Part shown: in pieces, positions 51,352 through 60,711 of the stretch | Position numbering within the stretch: position 1 is the stretch's first letter | Layout of the letters: every line of letters starts with the position of its first letter | NCBI GenBank assembly: GCA_963837945.1 | Contig: CAWIQD010000003.1 | Coordinates: 124,001 to 188,000, forward strand | Length of the DNA: 64,000 nt | Direction: 5' to 3' | Origin: CAVUBL01 sp963837945 | GTDB taxonomy: Bacteria; Acidobacteriota; Thermoanaerobaculia; Multivoradales; DATKCC01 | Notes under the pieces: model-generated | Told to the model about the DNA's origin: nothing | The model's input: only the letters and a program-made list of their open reading frames with translations | The model's database searches: none | Made by a program: the position numbers and the translations under genes

Positions 51352-54069
51352 CGTCCGCTCTCCCCCGCCGGCGCGGCGGCCACCGGTTCGGGCGCCTGCT
51401 CCCGGCGGACGAAGTCGAGCGCCAGGTCGAGCTCGGCTTCCGGACCGATCGTGCCGTCGAGGCGGGCGTCGCGGACGGCCGCGAGGGCGCGACCGACGAG
51501 CGGTCCGGGCGCGACGCCGTGCGCCAGCAGGTCCCGGCCCCGGATCCCGAGGGCGAGCGGGCGGAGATCGGTCAAGAAGCGGCGGGCCCAGATGCGGACC
51601 GGCTCGCGCTCCGAGGCCACCAGCAGGAGGACCTCCTCGCCGGCGAGCGGGTCGAGGGCTCTCGCGACGCGGTGCGGTGGCACCTCGGGGCCGGCCAGGA
51701 GCTCGCGCACCGGACCGAGCCGGGCGTCCGCCGCCGCGAGGAGCGCCCGGTCCCCGCCCGCGAGCATCAGCCGCTCGGCGAGCGCCTCGCCCGCGTTTCG
51801 TGCCTCGTCCGTCTCCCCGATCTCCTCGCGATCCCGGACCAGAGCGAGAAGGACCAGGCGCCAGAGGTCGGCCCGGGGCTCGTCGAGGCCCTCGACGGCG
51901 TACCAGCTCCAGGCGGCCTCCACCCGCCGCAAGCGCTCGCGGTCCCCTTCGCGCAGCCGGAGCGAGGGATGGAGCGCCCCCAGGACGCCGAGGCCCTCGA
52001 GCCGCTCGAGCCCGCGCACGGCGAGGGCCGGATCGTCGAGCAGCAGCACCAGCTCCTCGCGCAGTCGGCTGCCCGAGAGGTGGTCGAAGACCCCCTCCGC
52101 CAGGGCCACCTCGACCAGGTGCAGGGTTTCGGGCGAGATCTCGAAACCGAGCCGCAGCTCGAGGCGCACGGCCCGCAGGACCCGGGTCGGATCGTCGATG
52201 AACGACAGGCTGTGCAGCACCCGGAGCAGCCGGTTCTCGAGGTCGCGCCGGCCGCCGAAGTAGTCGATCAGCTCGGGCGTCGGCTCGGGGCCCAGGCGGA
52301 TCGCCAGGGTGTTGATCGTGAAGTCGCGCCGGTAGAGGTCCTGGCGCAGGGGCGAGGTCTGGACCTCGGGAAGGGCCGCCGGGGCCCGGTAGAACTCGCT
52401 CCGGGCCGTCGCCACGTCGACGTGGAAGCCCTCGGGGTCGACCACCACCGCGGTCAGGAACGCCTCGTGGATCCGCACCCGGCCGCCCAGCTCCTCGGCG
52501 AGCAGGCGGGCGAAGTAGGGCCCGTCACCCTCGACCACCAGGTCCAGGTCCCGGTTCTCCCGCTCGAGGAGCAGGTCGCGGACGATCCCTCCCACCAGGT
52601 AGACCGGGATCCCGTGGCGGCGCGAGACCGCGGCGATCGTCTCGATCCGGCGGTGGACCGGCGCCGGCAGCCGGCGCCCGAGGAGCTCGGCGACCGAGGC
52701 GCGCTCCTCCGGGAGGCGGGCGAGGCGACGGTCGACGCCGCTTCCCGCCTCGCGCAGGCGGCCATGGAGGTGGCGGAGCACCTGCCATCCGGGTCACCAG
52801 CCCGGCCGCCCGGGCGCTCTCGGGATCGCCCACCAGGACCAGGCGGGGGTGGCGGCGAAGCATGCGCTCGCCGACCTCGTCGGCCGGGGCGTCCGGCGAG
52901 ACCCACTCGAGGTCCCGGTCGGCGACCGTCTCGACCGGTCGCTCGCCGAGGCCGTGCTGCAGGGCGCCGTCGAGGGTCTGGCGGGTGACGACCCCGATCG
53001 TCCGGCCCTCGCCGTCGACCACCGGGGCGGCGTTGATCCGGCGCTCGACGAGCGCCTCCTTCGCCTCGGCGACGGTCCGGTCGAGGCCGAGGGTGAAAAA
53101 GCCGGTGACCATCAGGTCGGCGGCCCGCGCCGAGGGCGGGAGGCTCGCTTCGAGGAAGGTGCGGAGCGCCTCGCGCGCCTCGAGCGGGGTGACCTCCTTG
53201 AGCCGGGCCGACGCCGCGGTCGGGTGCCCGCCGCCGCCCGCGAACGCCTCGAGCAGGCGGCCGAGGTCGACCCCGGGCTGGTCGCCGCGGGCGATCACCG
53301 TCACGCGGTCGCTCTCGCCGAACAGGGCGAAGAGCAGCGGGAGGTCGAAGATCTCGAGGCAGCGGTTGACCAGCGGCGCGAGCTCGTCGACGTAGTCGCC
53401 GAGCTCCAGGGCGACGAAGCCCACCCGGTGGCCGCGTACGCGCTCGACCTCGAGCGCCTCGGTCATCCGGTGGAGGATGTCGAAGCGGCCGGGGTCGAGG
53501 CGCTGGAGAGCGTGGCGGCGGACGACGGCGAGGTCCGCGCCGCGCCCCAGCAGACCGGCCGCCGCCCGCAGGTCGCGGGGACCGGTGCCGGCGTACGCGA
53601 GCGAGCCGGTGTCCTCGTAGATGCCGAGCAGGAGGAGGGTCGCCTCGATCGGCGTCGGGGCGTAGCCGGCCTCTTCCAGGAGCTCCGCGAGCAGCGTGCA
53701 GGTGGCGCCCGCCTCGGGGTCGACCCGGCCGCCGGAGATCGCGAGATCGCTCTCGGACGGCGCGTGGTGGTCGTAGGCCCAGAGCTCGATCGCCGGGTTG
53801 GCGGCGAGCCAGTCGGCGACGACGCCGATGCGGTCGCGCTGGACGACGTCGCAGAGCACCAGCCGGGTGACCCGGGCCGGGTCCACCTCCTTGGGGTGGA
53901 GCTCGGCAAACGGCACCTCCTTGCCGAAGGGACCCTCGAGCAGGCGGCGCACGGACTCCTCCTTCGAGCCCGGGAAGAAGAGCTCGGCCTCGGGGTGGAG
54001 CTTGCGCGCCATGAGCACGGCGCAGGTGGCGTCGAAGTCGGCGCCCAGGTGGGTGGTGACGATCTCCAT
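51348..54069 (-). CDS. DHH-CBS-tRNA nucleotidyltransferase fusion (CCA/A-adding type, frameshifted)
   Basis: A multi-domain protein of about 907 codons. From ATG 54069: DHH phosphoesterase (VTTHLGADFDATCAVLMARK, YDHHAPSESDLA, DHHA1 GGGGHPTAAS), two CBS domains (LMVTGFFTLGLDRTVAEAKE; MLRRHPRLVLVGDPESARAA), then, after a frameshift near 52790, the nucleotidyltransferase head (PVYLVGGIVRDLLLERENRD, LDLVVEGD) and the tRNA-binding helical body (DDPTRVLRAVRLELRLGFEI). Removing one G (ATGGCAG) gives continuous GLVTRMQVLRHLHGRLREA. The same order of domains is known in A-adding enzymes of deep-branching bacteria and Deltaproteobacteria. It repairs tRNA 3' ends; the DHH part may degrade short RNA. Confidence 0.88.
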
Positions 54070-54084
54070 GCCGGGGGGAAGCGG

Positions 54085-57000
54085 TCAGCCGAGGCAGCCG
54101 GCTCCCAGGATGCGCTCGATCTCGCCGGTCTTCGACTCGTCGAAGGAGACCTTGAGGGTCACCACGTCGGGACGCTCGGTTCCGGGGACGATCAAGCGCA
54201 CCCGGCTCTTGCCGGGGTGGTCGAGGATCAGCTCCTTGAGCGCCCGGATCTGGCGCTCGGACGCGGACGGCGCGATCGTCACCAGCAGCGTCGGCAGGCC
54301 GGCGGCGCGCTCGAGCGAGCTGATCTCCTCGACCGCCATCTCCTTCTCGCTCCCCCGCTCGCGCACCTCGCCCTTGAGGATGACCACGGCCTCGTCCTCG
54401 AGCAGGTGGCCGAGCTGCTCGAACTGGTTGGCGAACAGGGTCACCGGGATGCGCCCGTGGAGGTCCTCGAGGACGAAGCGGGCCATCATCCGGCCGGCGT
54501 TGACGCCGCTCTTGATCTTCGAGGCCTTGAGCCGGGTGACCAGGCCGCCCAGGGTGACCGGCCCCTCGACCTCCTCGGTCAGCACCTCCTCGGTGGTGTG
54601 CGTGGTGAGGCGCTCGAGCTCGGCCTCGTGCTCCGAGAGCGGGTTGCCGGTCAGGTAGAACCCGAGGGCCTCCTTCTCGTAGGAGAGCCGCTCCCGGTCG
54701 GGCCAGGCCGGCGTGGCCGGGTCGGGCCCCGGCTCGAGGCTGGGAGTGGCGCCGAAGAGCGCCGTCTGGCCCGCCTCCTGGTCGCGCTGGCGCTGGCCGG
54801 CCCAGCCCAGGATCGCGTCGAGCGCCTCGTAGAGCGCCGCCCGGTGGATGCCCAGGCTGTCCAGGCAGCCGGCCTTGATCAGGCTCTCGAAGACCTTGTG
54901 GTTGAGCTGCCGCAAGTCGACCCGGGCGGCGAAGTGGGCCAGGCTCTCGAACCGCCCCGTCTCGCGCCGCGCCGCGAGGATCGCCTCGACCGCGCCCTCC
55001 CCCACCCCCTTCACCGCCCCGAGCCCGAAGCGGATCCGGTCCCCGACGACGGTGAAGATCCAGCCGCTCTCGTTGATGTCGGGCGGCTGGACCTCGATCC
55101 CCATCGCCCGGCACTCGCGGATGTACTTGGCGACGGCGTCCGAGGACGAAAGCTCGGAGTTGAGCATCGCCGCCATGAACGGCACCGGGTGATGGGCCTT
55201 GAGCCAGGCCGTCTTGTAGGCGAGCATGGCGTAGGCCACGCTGTGGCTCTTGTTGAACCCGTAGCCGGCGAAGGGCTCGATGTACTCCCAGAGCTCCTTC
55301 GCCTTCTTGCGCGCGACCCCGCGGCTCTCGGCGCCGTCCAGGAAGAGCTCTTTCTGCTCCTCCATCACCTCGAGCTTCTTCTTGCCCATCGCCTTGCGCA
55401 GCACGTCCGCCTGGGCCATGGTGAAGCCGGCCACCTCGACCGCGAGCTGCATCACCTGCTCCTGGTAGACGATGACCCCGTACGTCTCCTCGAGCAGTGG
55501 CCGGGTCTCGGGCAGCAGATAGACGACCCGCTTCTTGCCCTGCTTGCGCTGGATGTACTCCTCGACCATCCCGACCGACAGGGCGCCGGGCCGGTAGAGT
55601 GCGTTGAAGGCCGCCAGGTCCTCGAACTTCGAGGGCAGGGCGCGGCGCAGCAGGTCCTTCATGCCGCGCGACTCGAACTGGAAGATGCCGTTCGTCCGCC
55701 CTTCGCAGAACAGGCGGTAGACCTCCGGGTCCTCGAGCGAGATCGCGTCGAGGTCGAGCTCGCCGCCCGCCTGGCGCAGGAAGGTCAGGGTGTCCTCGAT
55801 GACCGTCAGCGTGCGCAGCCCCAGGAAGTCCATCTTGAGGAGCCCGAGGCTCTCCACCACGTCCTTGTCCCACTGCGTGGTGATGGTCTCGTCGTCCCCT
55901 TTCTTGACCCGGTAGAGCGGCACCAGCTCCTCGATCGGCTCGGGCGTGATCACGACGCCGGCGGCGTGCACCGAGGCGTGGCGGGTCAGGCCCTCGAGAC
56001 GGCTGCCGATCTCGACGATCTTCGCCACCTCCGGGTCCTGCTCGACCTCCTCCTTGAGCTTGGGCACGTCCCGGGCCGCCTCGGCGAGCGAGCGGGTCAT
56101 GTCGGGCACGAGCTTGGCGATGCGGTCGACCTTGGTGTAGGGGAGCCCCAGCACCCGGCCGACGTCCCGGATCACCGCCTTGGCGGCGAGGGTTCCGAAG
56201 GTGATGATCTGGGCGACGTGGTCGCGCCCGTACTTCTCGGCCACGTAGTTGATGACCTCGCCCCGCCGGCGCATGCAGAAGTCGATGTCGATGTCGGGCA
56301 TCGAGATCCGGTCCGGGTTGAGGAAGCGCTCGAACAGGAGGTCGTACTCGAGCGGGTCGATGTCGGTGATCCGGAGCGAGAAGGAGACCAGCGAGCCGGC
56401 GGCCGAGCCCCGGCCGGGGCCGACCGGGATGCCCTGCTTCCGGGCGTAGCGGATGAAGTCCCAGACCACCAGGAAGTAGCCCGGGAAGCCCATCGTCTTG
56501 ATGATTCCGATCTCGGTGTCGAGGCGGCGCCGGTAGGCCTCCTCGCCGTGACGCGCGAGGCCCCGGCCGCCCTGGCGCTTCAGGGCCGCTACCCGCTCGT
56601 CGAAGCCCTCCCGCGTCACCGCCTCGAAGTAGGACTCGAGCGTCTCGCCGGCCGGCACCGGGAACTCGGGGAGGTGGAAGGTGCCGGTCTCGATCTCGAC
56701 GTCGCAGCGCTCGGCGATCGCCACCGTGTTCTCGATCGCCGCCGCGTCTTGCGGAAAGAGCGAGAACATCTCGTCCGCGCTCTTGAGGTAGAAGGCGTTC
56801 GAGGCGTAGCGCAGCCGGTCCTCGTCGGCGAGGCGCCGCTGCGTGCCGATGCACAGCAGCACGTCGTGGGCCTCGGCGTCCGACTGGCGCAGGTAGTGGC
56901 AGTCGTTGGTCACCACCAGCGGGATCCCCACCCGCCGCGCGATCCCCCGGAGCACTTCGTTGGCCTGGCGCTGCTCCGCGATGCCGTGGTCCTGGAGCTC

Positions 57001-57519
57001 GAGGAAGAAGTTTCCGGGGCCGAAGATCTCGAGGTAGTCCCGGGCCTTCTCCTCCGCCTCCTTCTCCCGGTTGGCGAGGATCCGCTGGTTGACCTCGCCC
57101 TTGAGGCAGGCCGACAGCCCGATCAGCCCCTCGCTGTGGCGCGCGAGCAGCTCGCGGTCGATCCGCGGCTTGTAGTAGAAGCCCTCGAGATAGGCGCGGG
57201 TGGTCAGCTTGAGCAGGTTCCGGTAGCCCGCCTCGTTCTCGGCCAGGAGCACCAGGTGGTTGTTGTCGCCGCCCGCCGCGAGCTGGCGGTCGGTGCGATG
57301 GCCGGGGGTGATGTAGGCCTCGACCCCGAGGATCGGCTTGATGCCGGCGGCGCGCGCCTTGCGGTAGAACTCGACCGCGCCGAACATGTTGCCGTGGTCG
57401 GTCAGCGCGAGCGCCGGCATCCCCGCCTCGCGGGCGGCGGCGATCACGTCGTCGAGTCGATTGGCTCCGTCGAGGAGGCTGAACTGGCTGTGGAGATGGA
57501 GGTGGACGAACTCCGCCAT
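54085..57519 (-). CDS. dnaE: DNA polymerase III alpha subunit
   Basis: The replicative polymerase, 1144 residues, DnaE1-like in length. PHP domain: FVHLHLHSQFSLLDGANRLD, ALTDHGNMFGAVEFYRKARA. Polymerase active-site region: GPGRGSAAGSLVSFSLRITD, PDIDIDFCMRRRGEVINYVA with the catalytic aspartates. Also FQFESRGMKDLLRRALPSKF, GYGFNKSHSVAYAMLAYKTA, an OB fold (VTLGGLVTRLKASKIKSG) and a C-terminal domain. Intact frame over 3.4 kb. ATG 57519 is preferred over one three codons upstream. It follows pgsA by ten bases. Confidence 0.97.
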   Translation of the reverse strand: MAEFVHLHLHSQFSLLDGANRLDDVIAAAREAGMPALALTDHGNMFGAVEFYRKARAAGIKPILGVEAYITPGHRTDRQLAAGGDNNHLVLLAENEAGYRNLLKLTTRAYLEGFYYKPRIDRELLARHSEGLIGLSACLKGEVNQRILANREKEAEEKARDYLEIFGPGNFFLELQDHGIAEQRQANEVLRGIARRVGIPLVVTNDCHYLRQSDAEAHDVLLCIGTQRRLADEDRLRYASNAFYLKSADEMFSLFPQDAAAIENTVAIAERCDVEIETGTFHLPEFPVPAGETLESYFEAVTREGFDERVAALKRQGGRGLARHGEEAYRRRLDTEIGIIKTMGFPGYFLVVWDFIRYARKQGIPVGPGRGSAAGSLVSFSLRITDIDPLEYDLLFERFLNPDRISMPDIDIDFCMRRRGEVINYVAEKYGRDHVAQIITFGTLAAKAVIRDVGRVLGLPYTKVDRIAKLVPDMTRSLAEAARDVPKLKEEVEQDPEVAKIVEIGSRLEGLTRHASVHAAGVVITPEPIEELVPLYRVKKGDDETITTQWDKDVVESLGLLKMDFLGLRTLTVIEDTLTFLRQAGGELDLDAISLEDPEVYRLFCEGRTNGIFQFESRGMKDLLRRALPSKFEDLAAFNALYRPGALSVGMVEEYIQRKQGKKRVVYLLPETRPLLEETYGVIVYQEQVMQLAVEVAGFTMAQADVLRKAMGKKKLEVMEEQKELFLDGAESRGVARKKAKELWEYIEPFAGYGFNKSHSVAYAMLAYKTAWLKAHHPVPFMAAMLNSELSSSDAVAKYIRECRAMGIEVQPPDINESGWIFTVVGDRIRFGLGAVKGVGEGAVEAILAARRETGRFESLAHFAARVDLRQLNHKVFESLIKAGCLDSLGIHRAALYEALDAILGWAGQRQRDQEAGQTALFGATPSLEPGPDPATPAWPDRERLSYEKEALGFYLTGNPLSEHEAELERLTTHTTEEVLTEEVEGPVTLGGLVTRLKASKIKSGVNAGRMMARFVLEDLHGRIPVTLFANQFEQLGHLLEDEAVVILKGEVRERGSEKEMAVEEISSLERAAGLPTLLVTIAPSASERQIRALKELILDHPGKSRVRLIVPGTERPDVVTLKVSFDESKTGEIERILGAGCLG

Positions 57520-57529
57520 GGGCGGCATC

Positions 57530-58084
57530 CTACCCCGCCGAGCGGCTCTCGGGCAGCCGGGCGGCCCGGTAGATGTAGTAGAAGCCGGAGGCCACCGTCA
57601 GGCCGGCGGTCAGGTAGACACCGGCGAGGGCCGCGAGCTCGAAGGCCCGCCAGATGCGCGCCACGAGGGCGAGGAGCACGGTGACCACCTGCACCCCGGT
57701 GGTGACCTTGCCGATGACCGCCGGCAGGAACCGCTTGACGCCCACCGCCAGGAAGAGCACGACCGCCACCACCACGATGAGCACGTCCCGGGCGATCACC
57801 AGGACGGAGACCCAGATAGGAATCGCGAAGCCGCCCCCCGCCGACGGGATCGCCAGCATGACGTAGGCCGAGGTCAGGAGCAGCTTGTCGGCCATCGGAT
57901 CGAGGAACGTGCCGAGGTGGGACTGCTGGCCGTAGAAGCGCGCGATGAAGCCGTCGAGCCCGTCGGTGAGGCCGGCGAGCAGGAAGAGCAGCAGCGCCCG
58001 CAGGGGCTCGTCCCCGACCAGCGCGATGATGAACAGGGGCACCAGCCCCATGCGCAGGATCGAGAGGAGGTTCGGAAGGGTCAA
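57530..58084 (-). CDS. pgsA: CDP-diacylglycerol-glycerol-3-phosphate 3-phosphatidyltransferase
   Basis: Commits CDP-diacylglycerol to phosphatidylglycerol. A 184-residue membrane protein with the CDP-alcohol phosphotransferase signature DGLDGFIARFYGQQSHLGTF then LDPMADK (all conserved Asp, Ala, Arg, Gly residues). The first residues TLPNLLSILRMGLVPLF are the standard PgsA opening, supporting a start at TTG 58084, which overlaps the stop of the upstream lipoprotein gene (TTGA). About five hydrophobic segments. Confidence 0.88.
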   Translation of the reverse strand: MTLPNLLSILRMGLVPLFIIALVGDEPLRALLLFLLAGLTDGLDGFIARFYGQQSHLGTFLDPMADKLLLTSAYVMLAIPSAGGGFAIPIWVSVLVIARDVLIVVVAVVLFLAVGVKRFLPAVIGKVTTGVQVVTVLLALVARIWRAFELAALAGVYLTAGLTVASGFYYIYRAARLPESRSAG

Positions 58085-59574
58085 GGCGAGCCCGAGGAGA
58101 ACAGTTGCAGGGTGTGGCGGACCATCTCCAGGGCCTCGCCGCCGGAGAGGGTGGCGCCGGGCAGGCAGTCCGCGGCCGCCGGCAGGATGCCGCAGCGCGC
58201 CGCCGCGGTACACACCTCGTCGTCGGTGGGGCGCGGGCCGAGCGGCGTCGTGCTCAGGCAGGCCGCCCGCCCGCCCAGGGTCTCGGCCGCGCGGAGCAGG
58301 GCCGCGAGGGCGTCGGAACGGTCGATCGGGCGGTCCGGCCGGAAGGCGTGGAGCGTCGGGTCGACCTCCATGAGGCCGAGGTTGATCACGCGGGCGATCT
58401 CCTCGCGCCGGGGGTGGTCGAGGATGTCGGCGGCGATCCGGCCGCCGCCCTGACCCCGGCCCGACCGCACGGCCGGAATCAGCCAGTGGATCAGGGTCGC
58501 GAAGTTGGCCCGCGTCAGCACCGGCTTCGGCGGGATCGCCTGGACCTGCGGCGGCAGCAGGGTGAGGCGCCAGCGGAACTTGGCCTGCTCCAGCTTGACC
58601 TGGATGCCGGCGTCGGCGGGGTGCTCGCTGGCGAGGCGCTGGAAAAGCTGGAGCCCTGCGGAGGGATCGCCCACCTCCAGCTCGAGCTCGGCCCGCCGCT
58701 CCTCGAGGTCGAGCCGGTCGACCCCGGCGGCCAGGAGCTTCTCGACCGCCGCGAGCTCCGCCGGCCGGTCGCCCCGGGCGGCGGCCAGTCCGCGGGCGGC
58801 CTCCAGGGTCGCCGGAGCCTCCGGCGCCCAGTCCTCCAGGCGAGCCAGGAAGCTCGCCGCCGCGTCGAGCCGACCCCGGGCGAGGGCGTCGGCGAAGCGG
58901 TTGCCGACGATCTCGACCGCGCGGCTCGCGAGGGCGTCGGCCTGCTCGGCGGCGACCGAGGACCGCCCGGCGATCGCCCGGAAAGCACCATACGCCTTCG
59001 GGACCTCGCCCAGGCGGTCGGCGGCGCGCCCGAGGAGGAGCTCGGCCGCCGTGTAGGCGGGCAGCTCTTGGGTCACCGGCTCCAGGCGCTCGAGGGCGCC
59101 TTGCGCGTCGCCTTCGAGGTAGGCCGCCTGGGCGGCGAGGACCTGGCCGGGATGAAAGCCGGGGTCGGAGCCGAGGACCGTCTCGGCGACCGAGCGGGCG
59201 GCGGCGCTGTCACCACTCCGAGCGAGCGCGCGGAAGGCGTCGCGGACCGCTCGGGCCGGATCCGGCGCCGGGACCAGGGGATACCCCTCGAGCGGATCGA
59301 CCAGAAAGGAGCGCTCGGCCGCGGGAATCCCCACCGTTGCGGTCTCCTCCGGCCGAACCGGGGGCCGCGCGCGACCGCCGCCCGAGGCGCACCCGGCCGC
59401 CAGGGGCAGGGCACAGCCCAGGATCACGACGGGGTTCAGGAATCTTCGCCGCCACGTCGGGCAGCCGCGCGCCTTGCGCGCGCGAGCTCCTCGGCCGCGG
59501 CCGGCTGGAGGTGGGAGCTGGCTAGCCGGCAGCGCTCTCGGAAGGACCGGAGGTGGTGATCGTCGAGATGGCAT
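58081..59574 (-). CDS. TPR-like lipoprotein of unknown function
   Basis: A lipobox LPLAAGC after RRRFLNPVVILGCA marks a lipoprotein. The mature part is helical, TPR-like (AAQAAYLEGDAQGALERLEP, LLGRAADRLGEVPKAYGAFR, ADALARGRLDAAASFLARLE), followed by about 150 residues (PVLTRANFATLIHWLIPAVR, DRPIDRSDALAALLRAAETL) that resemble an S-layer-homology-like or adaptor domain; this is tentative. The start is uncertain: the only in-frame ATG (59574) lies inside hfq, and the next candidate, GTG 59427, removes the arginines of the signal. A CTG start or an indel near 59500 is possible. Role unknown. Confidence 0.65.
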   Translation of the reverse strand: MPSRRSPPPVLPRALPASQLPPPAGRGRGARARKARGCPTWRRRFLNPVVILGCALPLAAGCASGGGRARPPVRPEETATVGIPAAERSFLVDPLEGYPLVPAPDPARAVRDAFRALARSGDSAAARSVAETVLGSDPGFHPGQVLAAQAAYLEGDAQGALERLEPVTQELPAYTAAELLLGRAADRLGEVPKAYGAFRAIAGRSSVAAEQADALASRAVEIVGNRFADALARGRLDAAASFLARLEDWAPEAPATLEAARGLAAARGDRPAELAAVEKLLAAGVDRLDLEERRAELELEVGDPSAGLQLFQRLASEHPADAGIQVKLEQAKFRWRLTLLPPQVQAIPPKPVLTRANFATLIHWLIPAVRSGRGQGGGRIAADILDHPRREEIARVINLGLMEVDPTLHAFRPDRPIDRSDALAALLRAAETLGGRAACLSTTPLGPRPTDDEVCTAAARCGILPAAADCLPGATLSGGEALEMVRHTLQLFSSGSP

Positions 59575-59749
59575 GCTTGTAGACCAGGATCTCCTTTCCC
59601 TCCGATTCGATGACCACCGCGAACCGGTCGAAACGCCGGAGCTTCCCGACCAGGCTCTTGCCCGTCACCAGCTCGACGTACATCGTCTGGCCCTCTTTCA
59701 GGTTCTGAAAGAGGAAGCCATCCTGGATGTTGATGTTGTGCTTGCCCAT
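59522..59749 (-). CDS. hfq: RNA chaperone Hfq
   Basis: A 75-residue hexameric Sm-like protein that pairs small RNAs with mRNAs. Sm1 motif: NIQDGFLFQNLKEGQTMYVE, LVTGKSLVGKLRRFDRFAVV; Sm2 motif: ILVYKHAISTI (YKHA with the key Lys and His). The start follows GGGGGG at a suitable distance. It lies 39 bases after miaA, the miaA-hfq pair known from Proteobacteria and other phyla. It has only a short C-terminal tail. Confidence 0.95.
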   Translation of the reverse strand: MGKHNINIQDGFLFQNLKEGQTMYVELVTGKSLVGKLRRFDRFAVVIESEGKEILVYKHAISTITTSGPSESAAG

Positions 59750-59788
59750 CGGTCCCCCCAGAACCTCTTCACGAAATACCAGCCAGAG

Positions 59789-60711
59789 TCAAAAGAGCTC
59801 GACGACACGTCCCGACAGGCGCTCGTGATCCCGCGCGTCGAGCCAGACGACGTCGGGTTCCTTCCGGAACCAGGTCAACTGGCGCTTGGCGTAGCGGCGC
59901 GTCGCCCGGATCGTCTCGTCGATGGCGCGGTCCAGGCTCCATGCGCCCGCCACGTAGCGCGCCAGCTCCCGATAGCCGATGGCCTGAAAGGCCGGATCCG
60001 AGGGCAGAAGGCCTCCGGCGAGCAGCCGTGCCACCTCCTCGACCCATCCGGCCTCCACCATGAGGGCCACGCGGCGTGCGATGGCATCGTACAGTAGGGC
60101 GCGCGGAAGCGTCAATCCGACCCGCACCGCCGCCAGGCGCTCGCGCCCGTAGGGCCGGCGGGCGATCCACTCGGACAGCGGCGTGCCGCTCACCTCCGCC
60201 ACCTCCAGGGCGCGCAGGACGCGCTGGGTGTCCGCCGGGGCGAGGCGCCCGGCCGTCGCGGGGTCGACCTCCCCGAGCTCGCGGAAGAGGCTCGCGAGCC
60301 CCTCGGCCTCCAGCCGCCGCCGGAGCGCCGCGCGCACCTCGGCATCGCCCGGAGGCACCGGGCTGATGCCCTCGAGCAGCGCTCTCAGGTAGAGGCCGCT
60401 ACCGCCGACCACGATCGGACGCCCCTGCCGTCCGCGGATCTCTCGATCGCCTGCCGCGCCCGCCGCGCGAACTCGCCGGCCGAGTAGCGCTCGGTCGGCT
60501 CGAGCACGTCGACCAGGTGGTGCCGGACCCGCCGCCGCTCCTCCGGGGTCGGCTTGGCGGTCCCGACGTCGAACCCCCGGTAGACCTGGAGGGCGTCGGC
60601 GTTGATCACCTCGCCGCCCAACCTCTCGGCGAGCTCGATGCCGAGGGCGCTCTTGCCGGTGGCGGTCGGCCCGACGACGGCGATCAACGGCGGCGGTGGC
60701 CGGCTCACCAT
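59789..60711 (-). CDS. miaA: tRNA dimethylallyltransferase MiaA (frameshifted)
   Basis: Prenylates A37 of tRNAs reading UNN codons. From ATG 60711: P-loop LIAVVGPTATGKSALGIELA, GGEVINADALQVYRGFDVGT, AKPTPEERRRVRHHLVDVLE, RYSAGEFARRARQAIER; near 60444 the frame shifts and continues RGRQGRPIVVGGSGLYLRAL, GTPLSEWIARRPYG, AIGYRELARYV and RYAKRQLTWFR. One missing base in GAGAGATCC would account for the break. Length about 307 codons, normal. The start overlaps the comEC stop. Confidence 0.92.

Noticed and set aside
47188..52263. A 1691-codon plus-strand frame starting at rex
   Set aside because: It starts with real rex and later includes the cytochrome N-terminus, then runs opposite rsmD and the nucleotidyltransferase. 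Frameshifts and GC-rich bias explain its length.
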